In this document: piece after piece, positions 1 to 8,845 of the stretch | How positions within the stretch are numbered: position 1 is the stretch's first letter | Layout: every line of letters starts with the position of its first letter | From: an uncultured Paracoccaceae bacterium | Lineage (GTDB): Bacteria; Pseudomonadota; Alphaproteobacteria; Rhodobacterales; Rhodobacteraceae | Direction of reading: 5' to 3' | Length of the DNA stretch: 37,523 nucleotides | Assembly (NCBI GenBank): GCA_905181985.1 | Contig: CAJIZW010000064.1 | Coordinates: 1 to 37,523 of the forward strand | Translations under genes and position numbers: made by a program | The notes under the pieces: generated by a model | Databases searched by the model: none | What the model was told of the DNA's origin: nothing | Seen by the model: only the letters and a program-made list of their open reading frames with translations

Positions 1-81
1 TTCTGGGTAAACTTTTGAAATTTCTATAATAGTAAAAACGTAAAAACTATATATGGAGTTATGACATATATTTAATAGATA

Positions 82-1605
82 TTATGGTTTTGAATATAGG
101 TTTTTATATTGCTCCCGTAGCTGATTCTTTTGAACCTTCCCCATCGTATTTCTTGGTAAAGCATCTAAAATAATTAACTTACGCGGTCTCTTAAATGCTG
201 CCAAAGTATCTGATAATGCCTCTAAAATTGTAGCAGTTTCTAGGTTAAAACCTTCCTTACGGACCAAAAACCCAACTCCTGTTTCTCCAAAATCAGGGTG
301 AGGAACACCAACTACTGCGCTTTCTAAAACCCCCACTTGAAGATCAAGTAATAGTTCAATTTCTTTAGGGTAAATATTATATCCCCCAGATATTATCAGA
401 TCCTTATCACGACCAACTATTTCTATATAACCCTCTGAATCAATTAAACCCAAATCTCCTGTGATAAAAAACCCGTCTGCCTTTAACTCCTCTTTTGTTT
501 TTTCTTCCATTCCCCAATAACCTTTAAAAACATTAGGTCCTCTAACTTCAATTTGACCCACTTTATTCTTAGTTAAAGTTTTTCCAGTATCTGAATCTGT
601 TATTTTTATTTCTACACCTGGAAGAGGGAAGCCTACTGTTCCAGGCCTCCTTTCCCCACAATATGGGTTTGATGTATTCATATTTGTTTCTGTCATACCA
701 TAACGTTCCAGAATGTGGTGACCTGTAAGCTTTAAAAACCTTGTGTGGGTTTCAGATAGAAGAGGAGCACTACCCGAAATAAACAGGCGCATATGCTTTA
801 TAAGCTCTGAGGTTAACCTTTTATCTTCTAGCAAGCGAACATAAAAAGTTGGGACTCCCATCATTGTAGTTGCCCTTGGTAAGCTTTCTACAACTTCATC
901 TAAATCAAATTTATTTAGAAAAATCATAGAGCCTCCTGACAAAAGTATGACATTTGATGCAACAAAGAGACCATGAGTGTGAAAGATTGGTAAGGCGTGT
1001 AATAAGACATCTTGATCATCAAACTTCCAATAATCTTTTAATGTCTCAGCGTTTGACAATAGGTTTTCTTGAGTAAGCATAGCACCTTTTGATCTACCTG
1101 TAGTCCCCGAGGTGTACAGTATTGCTGCCAAGTCTTTGATATGACGGCTTACCGTAAGAAATTGATTAGGCATTGTGGCCGCTAACCCCCCAAAAGACCC
1201 TTGCCCGTCAAGACTTAAAGTTTTTAATAGTATTCCAAACTCGTCCTTTAAGTCTGTCAATGCTCCTTCATAGGCGGGGTCACAAATCAAAATTTTTGCC
1301 CCACTATCAGCTACAAAATAAGAAACCTCACTTGCAGTATAGGCGTTGTTTAAAGGCAAAAAGATAATACCAGATTGCATACACGCAGCGTATACCGCTA
1401 AACAGTAAGGGGACTTTTCAGCCTGTAGAACTAACCTGTCGCCTGTCAAAACACCTAAACTTGAAATAGCATTCGCCATTCTCCCCACTAAAAATAAAAA
1501 ATCTTTATGGGTAATAGTCTTTTCACCATACACGTGAATAAATGGTGTGTTTTTATTATCGTGATGCCCAAATAGGGAATCAAAAAGTGGGTTATTTAGG
1601 GTCAT
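82..1605 (-). CDS. matB: Malonyl-CoA synthetase (MatB-type acyl-CoA ligase)
   Basis: ATP-dependent ligase of the adenylate-forming family, expected to turn malonate and CoA into malonyl-CoA in the cytoplasm. The sequence shows the AMP-binding P-loop YTSGTTGRSKGA, the A5 motif with ERYGMTETNMNTSNPY, the A7/A8 region (GFFITGDLG, GRDKDLIISGGYNIYPKE) and the C-terminal catalytic lysine motif PRNTMGKVQKN. These closely match the Rhodopseudomonas MatB sequence as I remember it. The frame is open upstream to 1653, but the family start (short N-terminus before LFDSLF) fits the ATG at 1605, which has AAGG 10 nt upstream; the ATG at 1614 is an alternative. No malonate decarboxylase or transporter lies beside it. 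It diverges from glucokinase. A methylmalonyl-CoA synthetase role is possible, since family members accept both substrates. Confidence 0.9.
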   Translation of the reverse strand: MTLNNPLFDSLFGHHDNKNTPFIHVYGEKTITHKDFLFLVGRMANAISSLGVLTGDRLVLQAEKSPYCLAVYAACMQSGIIFLPLNNAYTASEVSYFVADSGAKILICDPAYEGALTDLKDEFGILLKTLSLDGQGSFGGLAATMPNQFLTVSRHIKDLAAILYTSGTTGRSKGAMLTQENLLSNAETLKDYWKFDDQDVLLHALPIFHTHGLFVASNVILLSGGSMIFLNKFDLDEVVESLPRATTMMGVPTFYVRLLEDKRLTSELIKHMRLFISGSAPLLSETHTRFLKLTGHHILERYGMTETNMNTSNPYCGERRPGTVGFPLPGVEIKITDSDTGKTLTKNKVGQIEVRGPNVFKGYWGMEEKTKEELKADGFFITGDLGLIDSEGYIEIVGRDKDLIISGGYNIYPKEIELLLDLQVGVLESAVVGVPHPDFGETGVGFLVRKEGFNLETATILEALSDTLAAFKRPRKLIILDALPRNTMGKVQKNQLREQYKNLYSKP

Positions 1606-1711
1606 ATTCGTCATACCTTTTTCGATATCAGACCATGAAAGCAAGTCCAACACTCATTTTATTAAACTCAACAACCTTTCTACTATATTATATCTATAAA
1701 CAGCTTAGTAA

Positions 1712-1742
1712 TTGGTGTAGTTTTATTTTACTCTTAGATAAT
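1712..1742 (+). promoter_or_regulatory. Weak candidate sigma70 promoter upstream of glucokinase
   Basis: The divergent gap between matB and glk holds TTGGTG at 1712-1717, followed after 17 bases by TAGATA, or after 19 bases by GATAAT ending at 1742. The fit to consensus is partial. The whole gap is AT-rich, so chance matches are likely. Confidence 0.25.
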
Positions 1743-1785
1743 TTAAAGGTTTGTTTCTAATAATTTTTTTTTATATGGATGGTAA

Positions 1786-2814
1786 ATGAGTTTTTTATTT
1801 GCAGATATGGGTGGCACAAATGTTAGGTTTGGTTATTCAAAAACTAAAAACTCTAGTATTATTTTTAAAGAAATTTACAAGGTTATAGATTTCCCAACTA
1901 TCGAAGATGCTATAAAATTGTATTGCTCTAACTATAGTATCTCGCCTCAAACGTTAAGCTTTTGCGTAGCAGCACCCACAAATAAAAACAGTATAATATT
2001 CACTAATAACCATTGGACGATGAAAAAAGATATGCTGCTAGATGCTTTAGGTTCCAAGAATATATTATGTATCAACGATTTTACCGCTCAAGCTTTGTCA
2101 CAAACTCCATACTTCAAAAGTGGGTCAGATAAAAAAATCCCTGATTTAACTACTAGTAGCACTTCTTTTATAAAAAAGTTCTCTGATGGGTCTCCAGACC
2201 AGGCATCACCCATTTTTGTTATTGGGCCTGGAACAGGTTTAGGTGCCTCCACACTAGTTTGTATTGATGACACATTTAAAGCTCTACAGGCTGAAGGGGG
2301 TCACACACACTTTTCTCCAACCAGTGAGATTGAATTAGAGCTTCTGATTTGGTTGCAAAAAAAACTTGGACCAGTTTCAACAGAAAATGTAATTAGTGGT
2401 TCTGGGTTAGAAAATATCTACCAATTTTTAAGTTACCAACAAAGCAAACCAGATGGGTCAAAAATTAGGGCAGAAAGAATTGGTACCTTAGCCTTAAAAG
2501 GTGACCCACTTTCATTGGAGGCTGTAAACGTGATGATGGGGGCCTTAGGTACTGCTACTGCGAATGGTGTATTAACTACAGGGTCTTTTAGAGGTGCTAT
2601 CATTTGTGGTGGTATTATTCCTAAGCTTTCAAAATTACTCTCTAAAAGCCCGTTTTATAAAAAATTCATTTATAACAAACCTAGCTATTCAAATTTATTA
2701 AGACAGGTACCAATATACATCTCTAATGATCCTTTTTCCGGTCTTAAGGGTTGTCAGCAAGCATTTCAAAACAAATTCTTAAAATCTGAAATCAATCGTT
2801 TTTCTTATGATTAA
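1786..2814 (+). CDS. glk: Glucokinase (Glk family)
   Basis: Phosphorylates glucose to glucose-6-phosphate with ATP in the cytoplasm. The N-terminal phosphate-binding motif ADMGGTNVRFG (residues 6-16), the catalytic-base motif INDFTAQ (Asp98), the adenosine-side motif IGPGTGLGAS (146-155) and the QAEGGH segment (168-173) all belong to the bacterial Glk family rather than the ROK family. At 342 residues it is about 20 longer than the E. coli enzyme; the extra length seems to lie in a serine- and lysine-rich stretch around residues 110-142, just before the IGPGTG motif. The start is an ATG with a GGATGG ribosome-binding sequence close upstream. It stands alone on its strand, 97 bp before the amidotransferase gene. 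No sugar transporter is adjacent. Confidence 0.9.
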   Translation: MSFLFADMGGTNVRFGYSKTKNSSIIFKEIYKVIDFPTIEDAIKLYCSNYSISPQTLSFCVAAPTNKNSIIFTNNHWTMKKDMLLDALGSKNILCINDFTAQALSQTPYFKSGSDKKIPDLTTSSTSFIKKFSDGSPDQASPIFVIGPGTGLGASTLVCIDDTFKALQAEGGHTHFSPTSEIELELLIWLQKKLGPVSTENVISGSGLENIYQFLSYQQSKPDGSKIRAERIGTLALKGDPLSLEAVNVMMGALGTATANGVLTTGSFRGAIICGGIIPKLSKLLSKSPFYKKFIYNKPSYSNLLRQVPIYISNDPFSGLKGCQQAFQNKFLKSEINRFSYD

Positions 2815-2911
2815 AAACAAAAAATAATTTATTAATGATTGCCTTTGTTGCAATAGAAATATTTATTACAGCTATAGTAACATTAAAGAAAGATTCTAAG
2901 GTCTTAATCAA

Positions 2912-3601
2912 ATGAAAATTGGTATACTAATAACCGGACACCCTCCTGAAAACCTTATCGAAGAGTTTGGTAATTATGGAGATATGTTTGCACATCTTTT
3001 AAAAGACAAAAAATTCACTTTTTCAACATACACTGTTCTCGAAAATACGTTTCCCAAATTAAGCGATTGCGATGGATACATTATTACTGGTTCAAAGTTT
3101 GGTGTATATGATGATTTAACGTGGATACCAAGATTAGAAGAGTTTATAAGAGATTGCTTCAACACAGCTATCCCAATTGCAGGGTTTTGTTTTGGTCATC
3201 AAATTATAGCTCAAGCAATGGGTGGAGTGGTTGAAAAATTTTCTAATGGCTGGGATGTCGGTTATAAAACGTATGCCTTAGAGAGTTCTTTAAAAAGTGA
3301 AAAGATTTCGGTAATGGCATGGCACCAAGATCAAGTTATTAAGAAACCAAAAAACTCTGAAATTATCGCTTCATCTGATTTTTGTAAGATAGCAGGTTTA
3401 GCTTATGGAAAAACAGGGTTAAGTTTACAATCTCACCCAGAGTATAATAGCTCTTTTCTCAAAGGTTTAATGCGCGAGCGCGGAAGTGTTTTACCAAAAA
3501 AAGCTAAAGAGGGGTTCTACGAAAATATAAATTTACCATTATCAACCGGCAGAGTTACAGATATGGTAAAAACTTTTTTTAAAGCGAATAAGAACGAGTA
3601 A
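2912..3601 (+). CDS. Class I glutamine amidotransferase-like protein (GMP-synthase-like); candidate gamma-glutamyl-amide hydrolase of the polyamine pathway
   Basis: A stand-alone triad glutamine amidotransferase domain of 229 residues. The nucleophile is Cys93 in the elbow GFCFGHQ, and the triad is completed by His175 and Glu177 in SHPE. There is no synthetase domain, so it probably works as a hydrolase of gamma-glutamyl amides. It sits 12 bp upstream of the aminotransferase and near two glutamine-synthetase-like ligases and a PuuB-like oxidase. From that context I infer removal of the glutamyl group from gamma-glutamyl-GABA or a related intermediate, the step done by PuuD in E. coli. The GFCFGHQ elbow and overall layout look more like the GuaA amidotransferase domain than like the C26-type PuuD family, so this would be a different lineage doing the job. 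The function is not proven by sequence. Confidence 0.75.
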   Translation: MKIGILITGHPPENLIEEFGNYGDMFAHLLKDKKFTFSTYTVLENTFPKLSDCDGYIITGSKFGVYDDLTWIPRLEEFIRDCFNTAIPIAGFCFGHQIIAQAMGGVVEKFSNGWDVGYKTYALESSLKSEKISVMAWHQDQVIKKPKNSEIIASSDFCKIAGLAYGKTGLSLQSHPEYNSSFLKGLMRERGSVLPKKAKEGFYENINLPLSTGRVTDMVKTFFKANKNE

Positions 3602-3613
3602 AAGGAAAAAAGT

Positions 3614-5011
3614 ATGGACAATATACCAAACCACTTGCCCACTGCTGAATTACAGGCGTTGGACGCGGCTCATCACTTGCACCCATTTACAGACGGCGAT
3701 GCACTCAAACAAAAGGGGGCTCGAGTAATTACTAGCGCATCTGGTGTCTATCTAACAGATTCTGAGGGGAACAAACTTCTTGATGCTATGTCTGGTCTTT
3801 GGTGTGTAAATATTGGTTATGGGCGTCATGAGTTAGCTGATGCTGCTCAATATCAAATGAAACAACTTCCTTATTATAACACTTTTTTTCAAACCAGCCA
3901 TCTTCCGGTAATTTCATTATCTAAAAAACTTTCTGAACTATCTCCTGAAGGTTTTAATAATGTTTTTTTTGCAAGCTCTGGTTCAGAAGCTAACGATACA
4001 AATATTCGAATTTGTCGACACTTCTGGGCAGCACAAGGAAAAGTAACAAAAAAAACTATAATAAGTAGACATAATAGTTACCACGGGTCGACTATGGGCG
4101 GGGCGTCTCTTGGTGGCATGGGATATATGCATTCTCAAGGAGGCATGCCCATTCCTGACATAACCCACATAGACCAACCCTATTGGTACGGTGAGGGTGG
4201 TGACAGTTCACCTGAAGAATTTGGACTTGAAAGAGCTCAGCAGCTAGAGTTAAAAATATTGGAATTAGGTGAAGAAAATGTTGCGGCCTTTATTGCTGAA
4301 CCCATTCAGGGCGCTGGTGGTGTTATTGTTCCACCTGAAACCTACTGGCCAGAAATTCAACGAATTTGTGATGCATACGAAATACTTCTAATAGCTGATG
4401 AAGTAATATGTGGGTTTGGTAGAACTGGGAACTTATTTGGGTCTGAAACTCTCAACATTTCACCAGATATTATGACAATAGCTAAAGGTCTTTCCTCTGG
4501 TTATGCTCCAATCGGAGGCTCATTAGTTTCTGACGAGATTGCTGATGTAATTAATAGTTCTGGAGAGTTTAGCCATGGCTATACCTACAGTGGCCACCCT
4601 GTTTCGTGTGCTGTCGCCTTAGAAAACCTGCGTATACTAGAAGATGAGAAAATTATTGAGACAGCCAGCCGTAACACTATGCCAAATTTAACAAAAAAAT
4701 GGTCTGAACTAATCCATCACCCCTTGGTTGGTGATGTGAATATATTAGGCTTTATGGGTTCAATTGCCCTAACTCCAGAGAAAGCCTCTAGAGCAAAATT
4801 TGCGTCACCCGAGGGGACTGTAGGTTTAATTTGTAGAGAACACTGTTTTTCAAACAACCTAGTTATGCGACACGTAGGTGATCGAATGGTCATATCTCCT
4901 CCCCTAATTATATCAAACGAGGAGATTGACATACTTATATCGCGAGTTACTAAGTCACTTGACCAAACACTTTTTGATATAAAAAAATTAGGCCTCTATA
5001 AAGCTAGTTAG
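3614..5011 (+). CDS. Class III aminotransferase, putrescine/polyamine-pyruvate type (SpuC-like)
   Basis: PLP-dependent fold-type I aminotransferase. The 465-residue sequence shows the class III features SSGSEAND (121-128, phosphate binding), NSYHGST (154-160), IADEVICGFGRTG (260-272, Asp262 for the pyridine nitrogen) and the Schiff-base lysine in MTIAKGLSSGY (Lys291). The N-terminal HHLHPFTD and SGLWCVNIGYGR segments are typical of omega-amino-acid/pyruvate aminotransferases, including the SpuC putrescine enzymes. The likely substrate is putrescine, another diamine, or a downstream omega-amino acid such as GABA. It follows the amidotransferase gene by 12 bp (same operon) and its 3' end overlaps the convergent agmatinase gene by 8 bp. 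The exact amine donor cannot be read from the sequence. Confidence 0.88.
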   Translation: MDNIPNHLPTAELQALDAAHHLHPFTDGDALKQKGARVITSASGVYLTDSEGNKLLDAMSGLWCVNIGYGRHELADAAQYQMKQLPYYNTFFQTSHLPVISLSKKLSELSPEGFNNVFFASSGSEANDTNIRICRHFWAAQGKVTKKTIISRHNSYHGSTMGGASLGGMGYMHSQGGMPIPDITHIDQPYWYGEGGDSSPEEFGLERAQQLELKILELGEENVAAFIAEPIQGAGGVIVPPETYWPEIQRICDAYEILLIADEVICGFGRTGNLFGSETLNISPDIMTIAKGLSSGYAPIGGSLVSDEIADVINSSGEFSHGYTYSGHPVSCAVALENLRILEDEKIIETASRNTMPNLTKKWSELIHHPLVGDVNILGFMGSIALTPEKASRAKFASPEGTVGLICREHCFSNNLVMRHVGDRMVISPPLIISNEEIDILISRVTKSLDQTLFDIKKLGLYKAS

Positions 5012-5972
5012 TGGTTTTTTGTGGTACGGCACCATTTTTTTGAGCCAATAGACACAACCAGTCGTGAGCAATAGTTGCTGCGGCTAATGCTGTTATTTCA
5101 GAGTGGTCATATGCAGGTGAGACTTCAACCAGATCCATGCCAACTAGGTTTAAACTACCTAATCCGCGGATTATTTCTAAAACTTGCCAACTAGCTAGAC
5201 CTCCTGAAACAGGTGTCCCAGTACCTGGTGCAAACCCTGGATCCAAAACATCAATATCAAATGAAACATATACCGGAGAGGTATCAGATCTCGATTTTAT
5301 AACGTTCAGAACTTCATCTACCCCATTCTTATGAACCCATGGTGAGGTCAAAACTTTAAACCCATAATCCTTATCATTATAGGTCCTAAGTCCAATTTGT
5401 GTTGACTTGCTTGTGTCTATTAGGCCTTCATTTACCGCTCGTGAAAACATTGTGCCATGATCAAAAGCGCTTCCATCATCTTCCCAAGTATCACAATGTG
5501 CATCAAACTGAACAAGAGCTATCGGCCCATACTGTTTTGCATGTGCTTTTAAAAGTGGATAAGAAACAAAATGGTCGCCCCCAAAAGTCAGCATTTTTGT
5601 TCCAGTTAGAATGACTTCGGCTGCATGTTTCTCAATTGAATTAATTATAGTTTCTGGGTGATGTGGGTCTACAAAACAATCTCCATAATCTACTATATTA
5701 AGATTTTCATAAAGATTGAAGCCAAAGGGGAAAGAATCTAAAGTAGCGAGTTCCGTCGATGCTTGACGAATTGCCCTTGGTCCAAAGCGGCTTCCTGAAC
5801 GGTTAGTTGCCGCCCCATCATAAGGAACACCACTAACAGCCACATCTACTCCATTTAGATCTCTTGAATAGCGTCTCCGTAAAAAGCTTAGTACACCTGC
5901 ATAGGCCATTTCTTTCCAATTACCGGTATTTTCAGACGACCTTACAGCAAAATCTCCTTGTTTTTTTGTCAT
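5004..5972 (-). CDS. speB: Agmatinase-type ureohydrolase
   Basis: Binuclear manganese ureohydrolase of the arginase/agmatinase family, expected to cleave agmatine to putrescine and urea. The metal-binding residues are all present: GGDH (His134), DAHCD (Asp157, His159, Asp161) and SFDIDVLDP (Asp239, Asp241). The N-terminal GVPYDGAATNRSGSRFGP segment is typical of agmatinases. The start ATG at 5972 has AAGGA 7 nt upstream, and the gene begins 12 bp after the glutamine-synthetase-like gene, so the two form an operon. A guanidinobutyrase or another guanidino-acid ureohydrolase is the main alternative; these differ in few residues, and the context supports polyamines in either case. Confidence 0.87.
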   Translation of the reverse strand: MTKKQGDFAVRSSENTGNWKEMAYAGVLSFLRRRYSRDLNGVDVAVSGVPYDGAATNRSGSRFGPRAIRQASTELATLDSFPFGFNLYENLNIVDYGDCFVDPHHPETIINSIEKHAAEVILTGTKMLTFGGDHFVSYPLLKAHAKQYGPIALVQFDAHCDTWEDDGSAFDHGTMFSRAVNEGLIDTSKSTQIGLRTYNDKDYGFKVLTSPWVHKNGVDEVLNVIKSRSDTSPVYVSFDIDVLDPGFAPGTGTPVSGGLASWQVLEIIRGLGSLNLVGMDLVEVSPAYDHSEITALAAATIAHDWLCLLAQKNGAVPQKTTN

Positions 5973-5984
5973 TAATTTTTCCTT

Positions 5985-7322
5985 TTATAACCTTCCAATA
6001 TAAGCATTATATTCCGCTGATGAAATGATATTCTCAAGCTGATCTTTTTCATTTCGCCTTAACGCTACATAAATATCGCGATACTCTTTTCCATAAATAT
6101 CAACAGCAAGCTCTGATATTTCAAAATTTTTGATTGCCTCAGACCAATTTGATGTCAATTTGTTTAATGGTGTTCTCTCTGAACTATCTATTCCTGGTGG
6201 CGGAAGGGTTTTATTCTCTATTCCATCTAATATACCACCTAAAACACCTGAAATTGCTAGGTATGGGTTTACGTCAGCGCCACATATTCGATGCTCTATT
6301 CTTGCAGCGTCAGTATTTAAGTCAGGCAATCGAATTGCTGCGTTTCGGTTATCTAAACTCCAATCTGGAGAGCATGGCGCAAAACTATTAGATCGAAAGC
6401 GGCGGTAAGAGTTTAAATGAGGCGCATAAATAGCTTGTAACTCATGCATAGTATTCAGTAGTCCACCAACTGCCCACTTAAGAGTGTCTGGTAGCCCTAC
6501 ATCGGATTTAAAAACATTCTCTCCAATTTCATTTAACATAGACACGTGTACATGCATTCCGTTGCCCGGAAATTCAACATATGGTTTGGCTATAAAAGTT
6601 GCTTCTTTACCATGATTTTCAGCAACTCCTCTCACAAGTCTACGAAAAAAAACTGCAGCATCTCCAGCATCTAAAACATTTTGTGTATGTCTAAAATTTA
6701 TCTCAAATTGCCCAGGCCCAAATTCTGCAATGATAGCATCAACGGGCAACCCAAGGGATTTTGATGCAGATTGCACCTCATTTAAAAAATCTTTGTTACG
6801 GTTTAAAACTTCAAGGTCATAATTTTGCGCTTTTGGGTCTCTGATTGGCGGTATGGGTGGATCACTTGGAGATGCTCTTTTATCAAATATATAAAACTCT
6901 AGCTCACAAGCTATAACAGGGTTTAATCCACAATCCCTTAAACGTTCCCAAGTTGAAGCCAATATACCTCTAGACGAAAGTGAGGAGACAGTACCCTCTT
7001 TAGAAGTCATTTCCACTAAAACTTGAGCAACATTATTTTTCTGCCAGGTTACTGGCTTTAGGGTATTAGGAATTGTAATAATTTTTCCATCTGGGTCACC
7101 TGCTACAATTCCATAACCAGTCTCTGCGACGTCTTCACCAAAAATATTTGGTACATATGTTGATATCGGCAAGCGAACAGCTCCTGAATCCAGCTTCTCA
7201 ATCTGGTCTGTAGGGTGCCACTTTCCACGTACGATCCCATTTAGATCACATAACATCAGTTCAATGTGGTCTGGTCTCCCAAATTGTTCACAGTACTTTT
7301 CAAATTCGTAGTAAAAACTCAT
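5985..7322 (-). CDS. Glutamine-synthetase-family ligase, PuuA-like (gamma-glutamylpolyamine synthetase candidate)
   Basis: ATP-dependent glutamate-amine ligase of the glutamine synthetase superfamily, 445 residues. The conserved core is present: ACELEFYIF (metal Glu), EFGPGQFEINF, GNGMHVHVS (ATP/metal histidine), NSYRRF, DNRNAAIRLP and RIEHRICGADVNPYLA. The N-terminal domain is short, as in PuuA/GlnT-type proteins. It is probably not the assimilatory GlnA, because it sits among polyamine genes. Likely reaction: glutamate plus putrescine or another amine giving a gamma-glutamylamide. The start ATG has GAGGT 6-7 nt upstream. It shares a 136-bp divergent promoter region with a second family member and is followed by the agmatinase gene. 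Confidence 0.85.
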   Translation of the reverse strand: MSFYYEFEKYCEQFGRPDHIELMLCDLNGIVRGKWHPTDQIEKLDSGAVRLPISTYVPNIFGEDVAETGYGIVAGDPDGKIITIPNTLKPVTWQKNNVAQVLVEMTSKEGTVSSLSSRGILASTWERLRDCGLNPVIACELEFYIFDKRASPSDPPIPPIRDPKAQNYDLEVLNRNKDFLNEVQSASKSLGLPVDAIIAEFGPGQFEINFRHTQNVLDAGDAAVFFRRLVRGVAENHGKEATFIAKPYVEFPGNGMHVHVSMLNEIGENVFKSDVGLPDTLKWAVGGLLNTMHELQAIYAPHLNSYRRFRSNSFAPCSPDWSLDNRNAAIRLPDLNTDAARIEHRICGADVNPYLAISGVLGGILDGIENKTLPPPGIDSSERTPLNKLTSNWSEAIKNFEISELAVDIYGKEYRDIYVALRRNEKDQLENIISSAEYNAYIGRL

Positions 7323-7365
7323 CGATACACCTCACATAAACCCCTATTTACCACTCAAAACCTAA

Positions 7366-7394
7366 TTGTCGACAGTCTATAAGAAAGATATAAT
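7366..7394 (+). promoter_or_regulatory. Sigma70-type promoter for the second glutamine-synthetase-like gene
   Basis: A -35 element TTGTCG (7366-7371) is separated by 17 bases from a perfect -10 element TATAAT (7389-7394), giving a leader of roughly 55-60 bases before the GTG start at 7459. An 8-bp palindrome TGTCGACA (7367-7374) overlaps the -35 box and could be part of an operator. The promoter lies in the gap between the divergent ligase genes. This is read from consensus match only. Confidence 0.55.
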
Positions 7395-7458
7395 CTGTGT
7401 TAGGTTGAGTTAAATGTTATGATAGCAATCTGTAACAACGTATTTGGAGTAATTAAAA

Positions 7459-8829
7459 GTGTCATCTCAAGAGAATAACTGGCAAAAAAACTTATCAAAA
7501 TCTTTCTTAGGTTTTCAAAAAAATAGACGCCTTGAGGAGGTTGAGTGCATTATACCAGATCTAGCGGGTATGTCTCGTGGAAGATCAATGCCTATTTACA
7601 AATTTACACCAGACACAACTTTTTCATTACCCATCTCCTTATTTTATCAGACTATATCAGGCGAGTATGTTGATATGGATATAGCTAACCAATGGATGGA
7701 AAAAGATATTGTTCTTCGCCCTGACATGGAAACAGCATCAGCTGTACCTTGGGCAGATGATGCCACACTTCAAGTTATAAATGATCTGGAATTAAGCGAC
7801 GGTGGCCCTCTCAAAATTGCTCCACGGAACATTTTAAAAAATGTATTAAGTCTTTATAAGAAAGAGAACCTAAAACCCATAATTGCACCTGAAATAGAGT
7901 TTTACCTAACTCAACCAAATACAGACCCAAATGAAGAGATTCTACCTCCTATTGGAAGAAATGGCCGCAAAGGTGTAAGACAGCAGGCTTATTCTATGGT
8001 CGCCGTGGATGAAATGGGATCCGTGATTGATACAATTTACGAGTACGCAGAAGCACAAGGCTTAAAAATTGATACTGTGATTCAAGAGGGTGGCGCCGGT
8101 CAAATAGAGATTAACTTAATGCATGGTGATCCCTTAAACTTAGCTGATCAAGTATTTTACTTTAAGCGTACAATCCGGGAGGCTGCCTTCAAACACAAAA
8201 TATTCGCAACATTTATGGCCAAGCCTATGAGAGATCAGCCTGGAAGTGCTATGCATATTCACCAGTCTGTTATTGACACGAAGACGGGTTTAAATATTTT
8301 TACAGGACCAAATGGATGCGAAACTGAAGCTTTCTATAACTTTATAGGTGGCTCGCAAAAGTACTTAATGAGCACAATTCCATTTTTGGCTCCTTATGTA
8401 AATTCATACCGTAGATTTGCTACTCAGGAAAGTTCTCCAAATACTCTTGAATGGGCTTATGATAATCGTTCCACAGGTATCCGGATACCAAACTCTAAGC
8501 CTGACGCTCGTCGTGTGGAAAATCGAATAGCTGGAAGTGATACAAATCCATACCTATCAATCGCAGCAAGTCTAGCCTGTGGTTACCTGGGAATAGTTAA
8601 TAAAATAAAGCCTCGAGACCCGGCAAGAGGCGAAGTAACTGAATCAGAAAATAATCTACCAGTAAGCTTAAGTCGTGCCTTAGATTTATTAGACGAGACT
8701 AAAGAAGTTCAAGATGTTTTAGGACGGGGGTTCTGTAAACTTTTTTCAGATATAAAAAGAGCAGAATTAGAGGAATATCAAAAGGAAATTTCTCCATGGG
8801 AACGTCAACACTTACTTTTAAACACCTAA
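7459..8829 (+). CDS. Second glutamine-synthetase-family ligase, PuuA/GlnT-like
   Basis: A 456-residue member of the glutamine synthetase superfamily, clearly different from its divergent neighbour. Core motifs: APEIEFYLT, QEGGAGQIEINL, GSAMHIHQS, NSYRRFA, DNRSTGIRIP and RRVENRIAGSDTNPYLS. The start is a GTG with GGAG about 10 nt upstream; no in-frame ATG precedes the conserved N-terminal segment. It lies 16 bp before the PuuB-like oxidase gene, so ligation and oxidation of a gamma-glutamylated amine are probably co-expressed. Having two ligases suggests two amine substrates (for example putrescine and a longer polyamine or monoamine), or consecutive steps. Which of the two is the functional PuuA equivalent cannot be decided here. 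Confidence 0.85.
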   Translation: MSSQENNWQKNLSKSFLGFQKNRRLEEVECIIPDLAGMSRGRSMPIYKFTPDTTFSLPISLFYQTISGEYVDMDIANQWMEKDIVLRPDMETASAVPWADDATLQVINDLELSDGGPLKIAPRNILKNVLSLYKKENLKPIIAPEIEFYLTQPNTDPNEEILPPIGRNGRKGVRQQAYSMVAVDEMGSVIDTIYEYAEAQGLKIDTVIQEGGAGQIEINLMHGDPLNLADQVFYFKRTIREAAFKHKIFATFMAKPMRDQPGSAMHIHQSVIDTKTGLNIFTGPNGCETEAFYNFIGGSQKYLMSTIPFLAPYVNSYRRFATQESSPNTLEWAYDNRSTGIRIPNSKPDARRVENRIAGSDTNPYLSIAASLACGYLGIVNKIKPRDPARGEVTESENNLPVSLSRALDLLDETKEVQDVLGRGFCKLFSDIKRAELEEYQKEISPWERQHLLLNT

Positions 8830-8845
8830 AATGATGGTCTAAATC

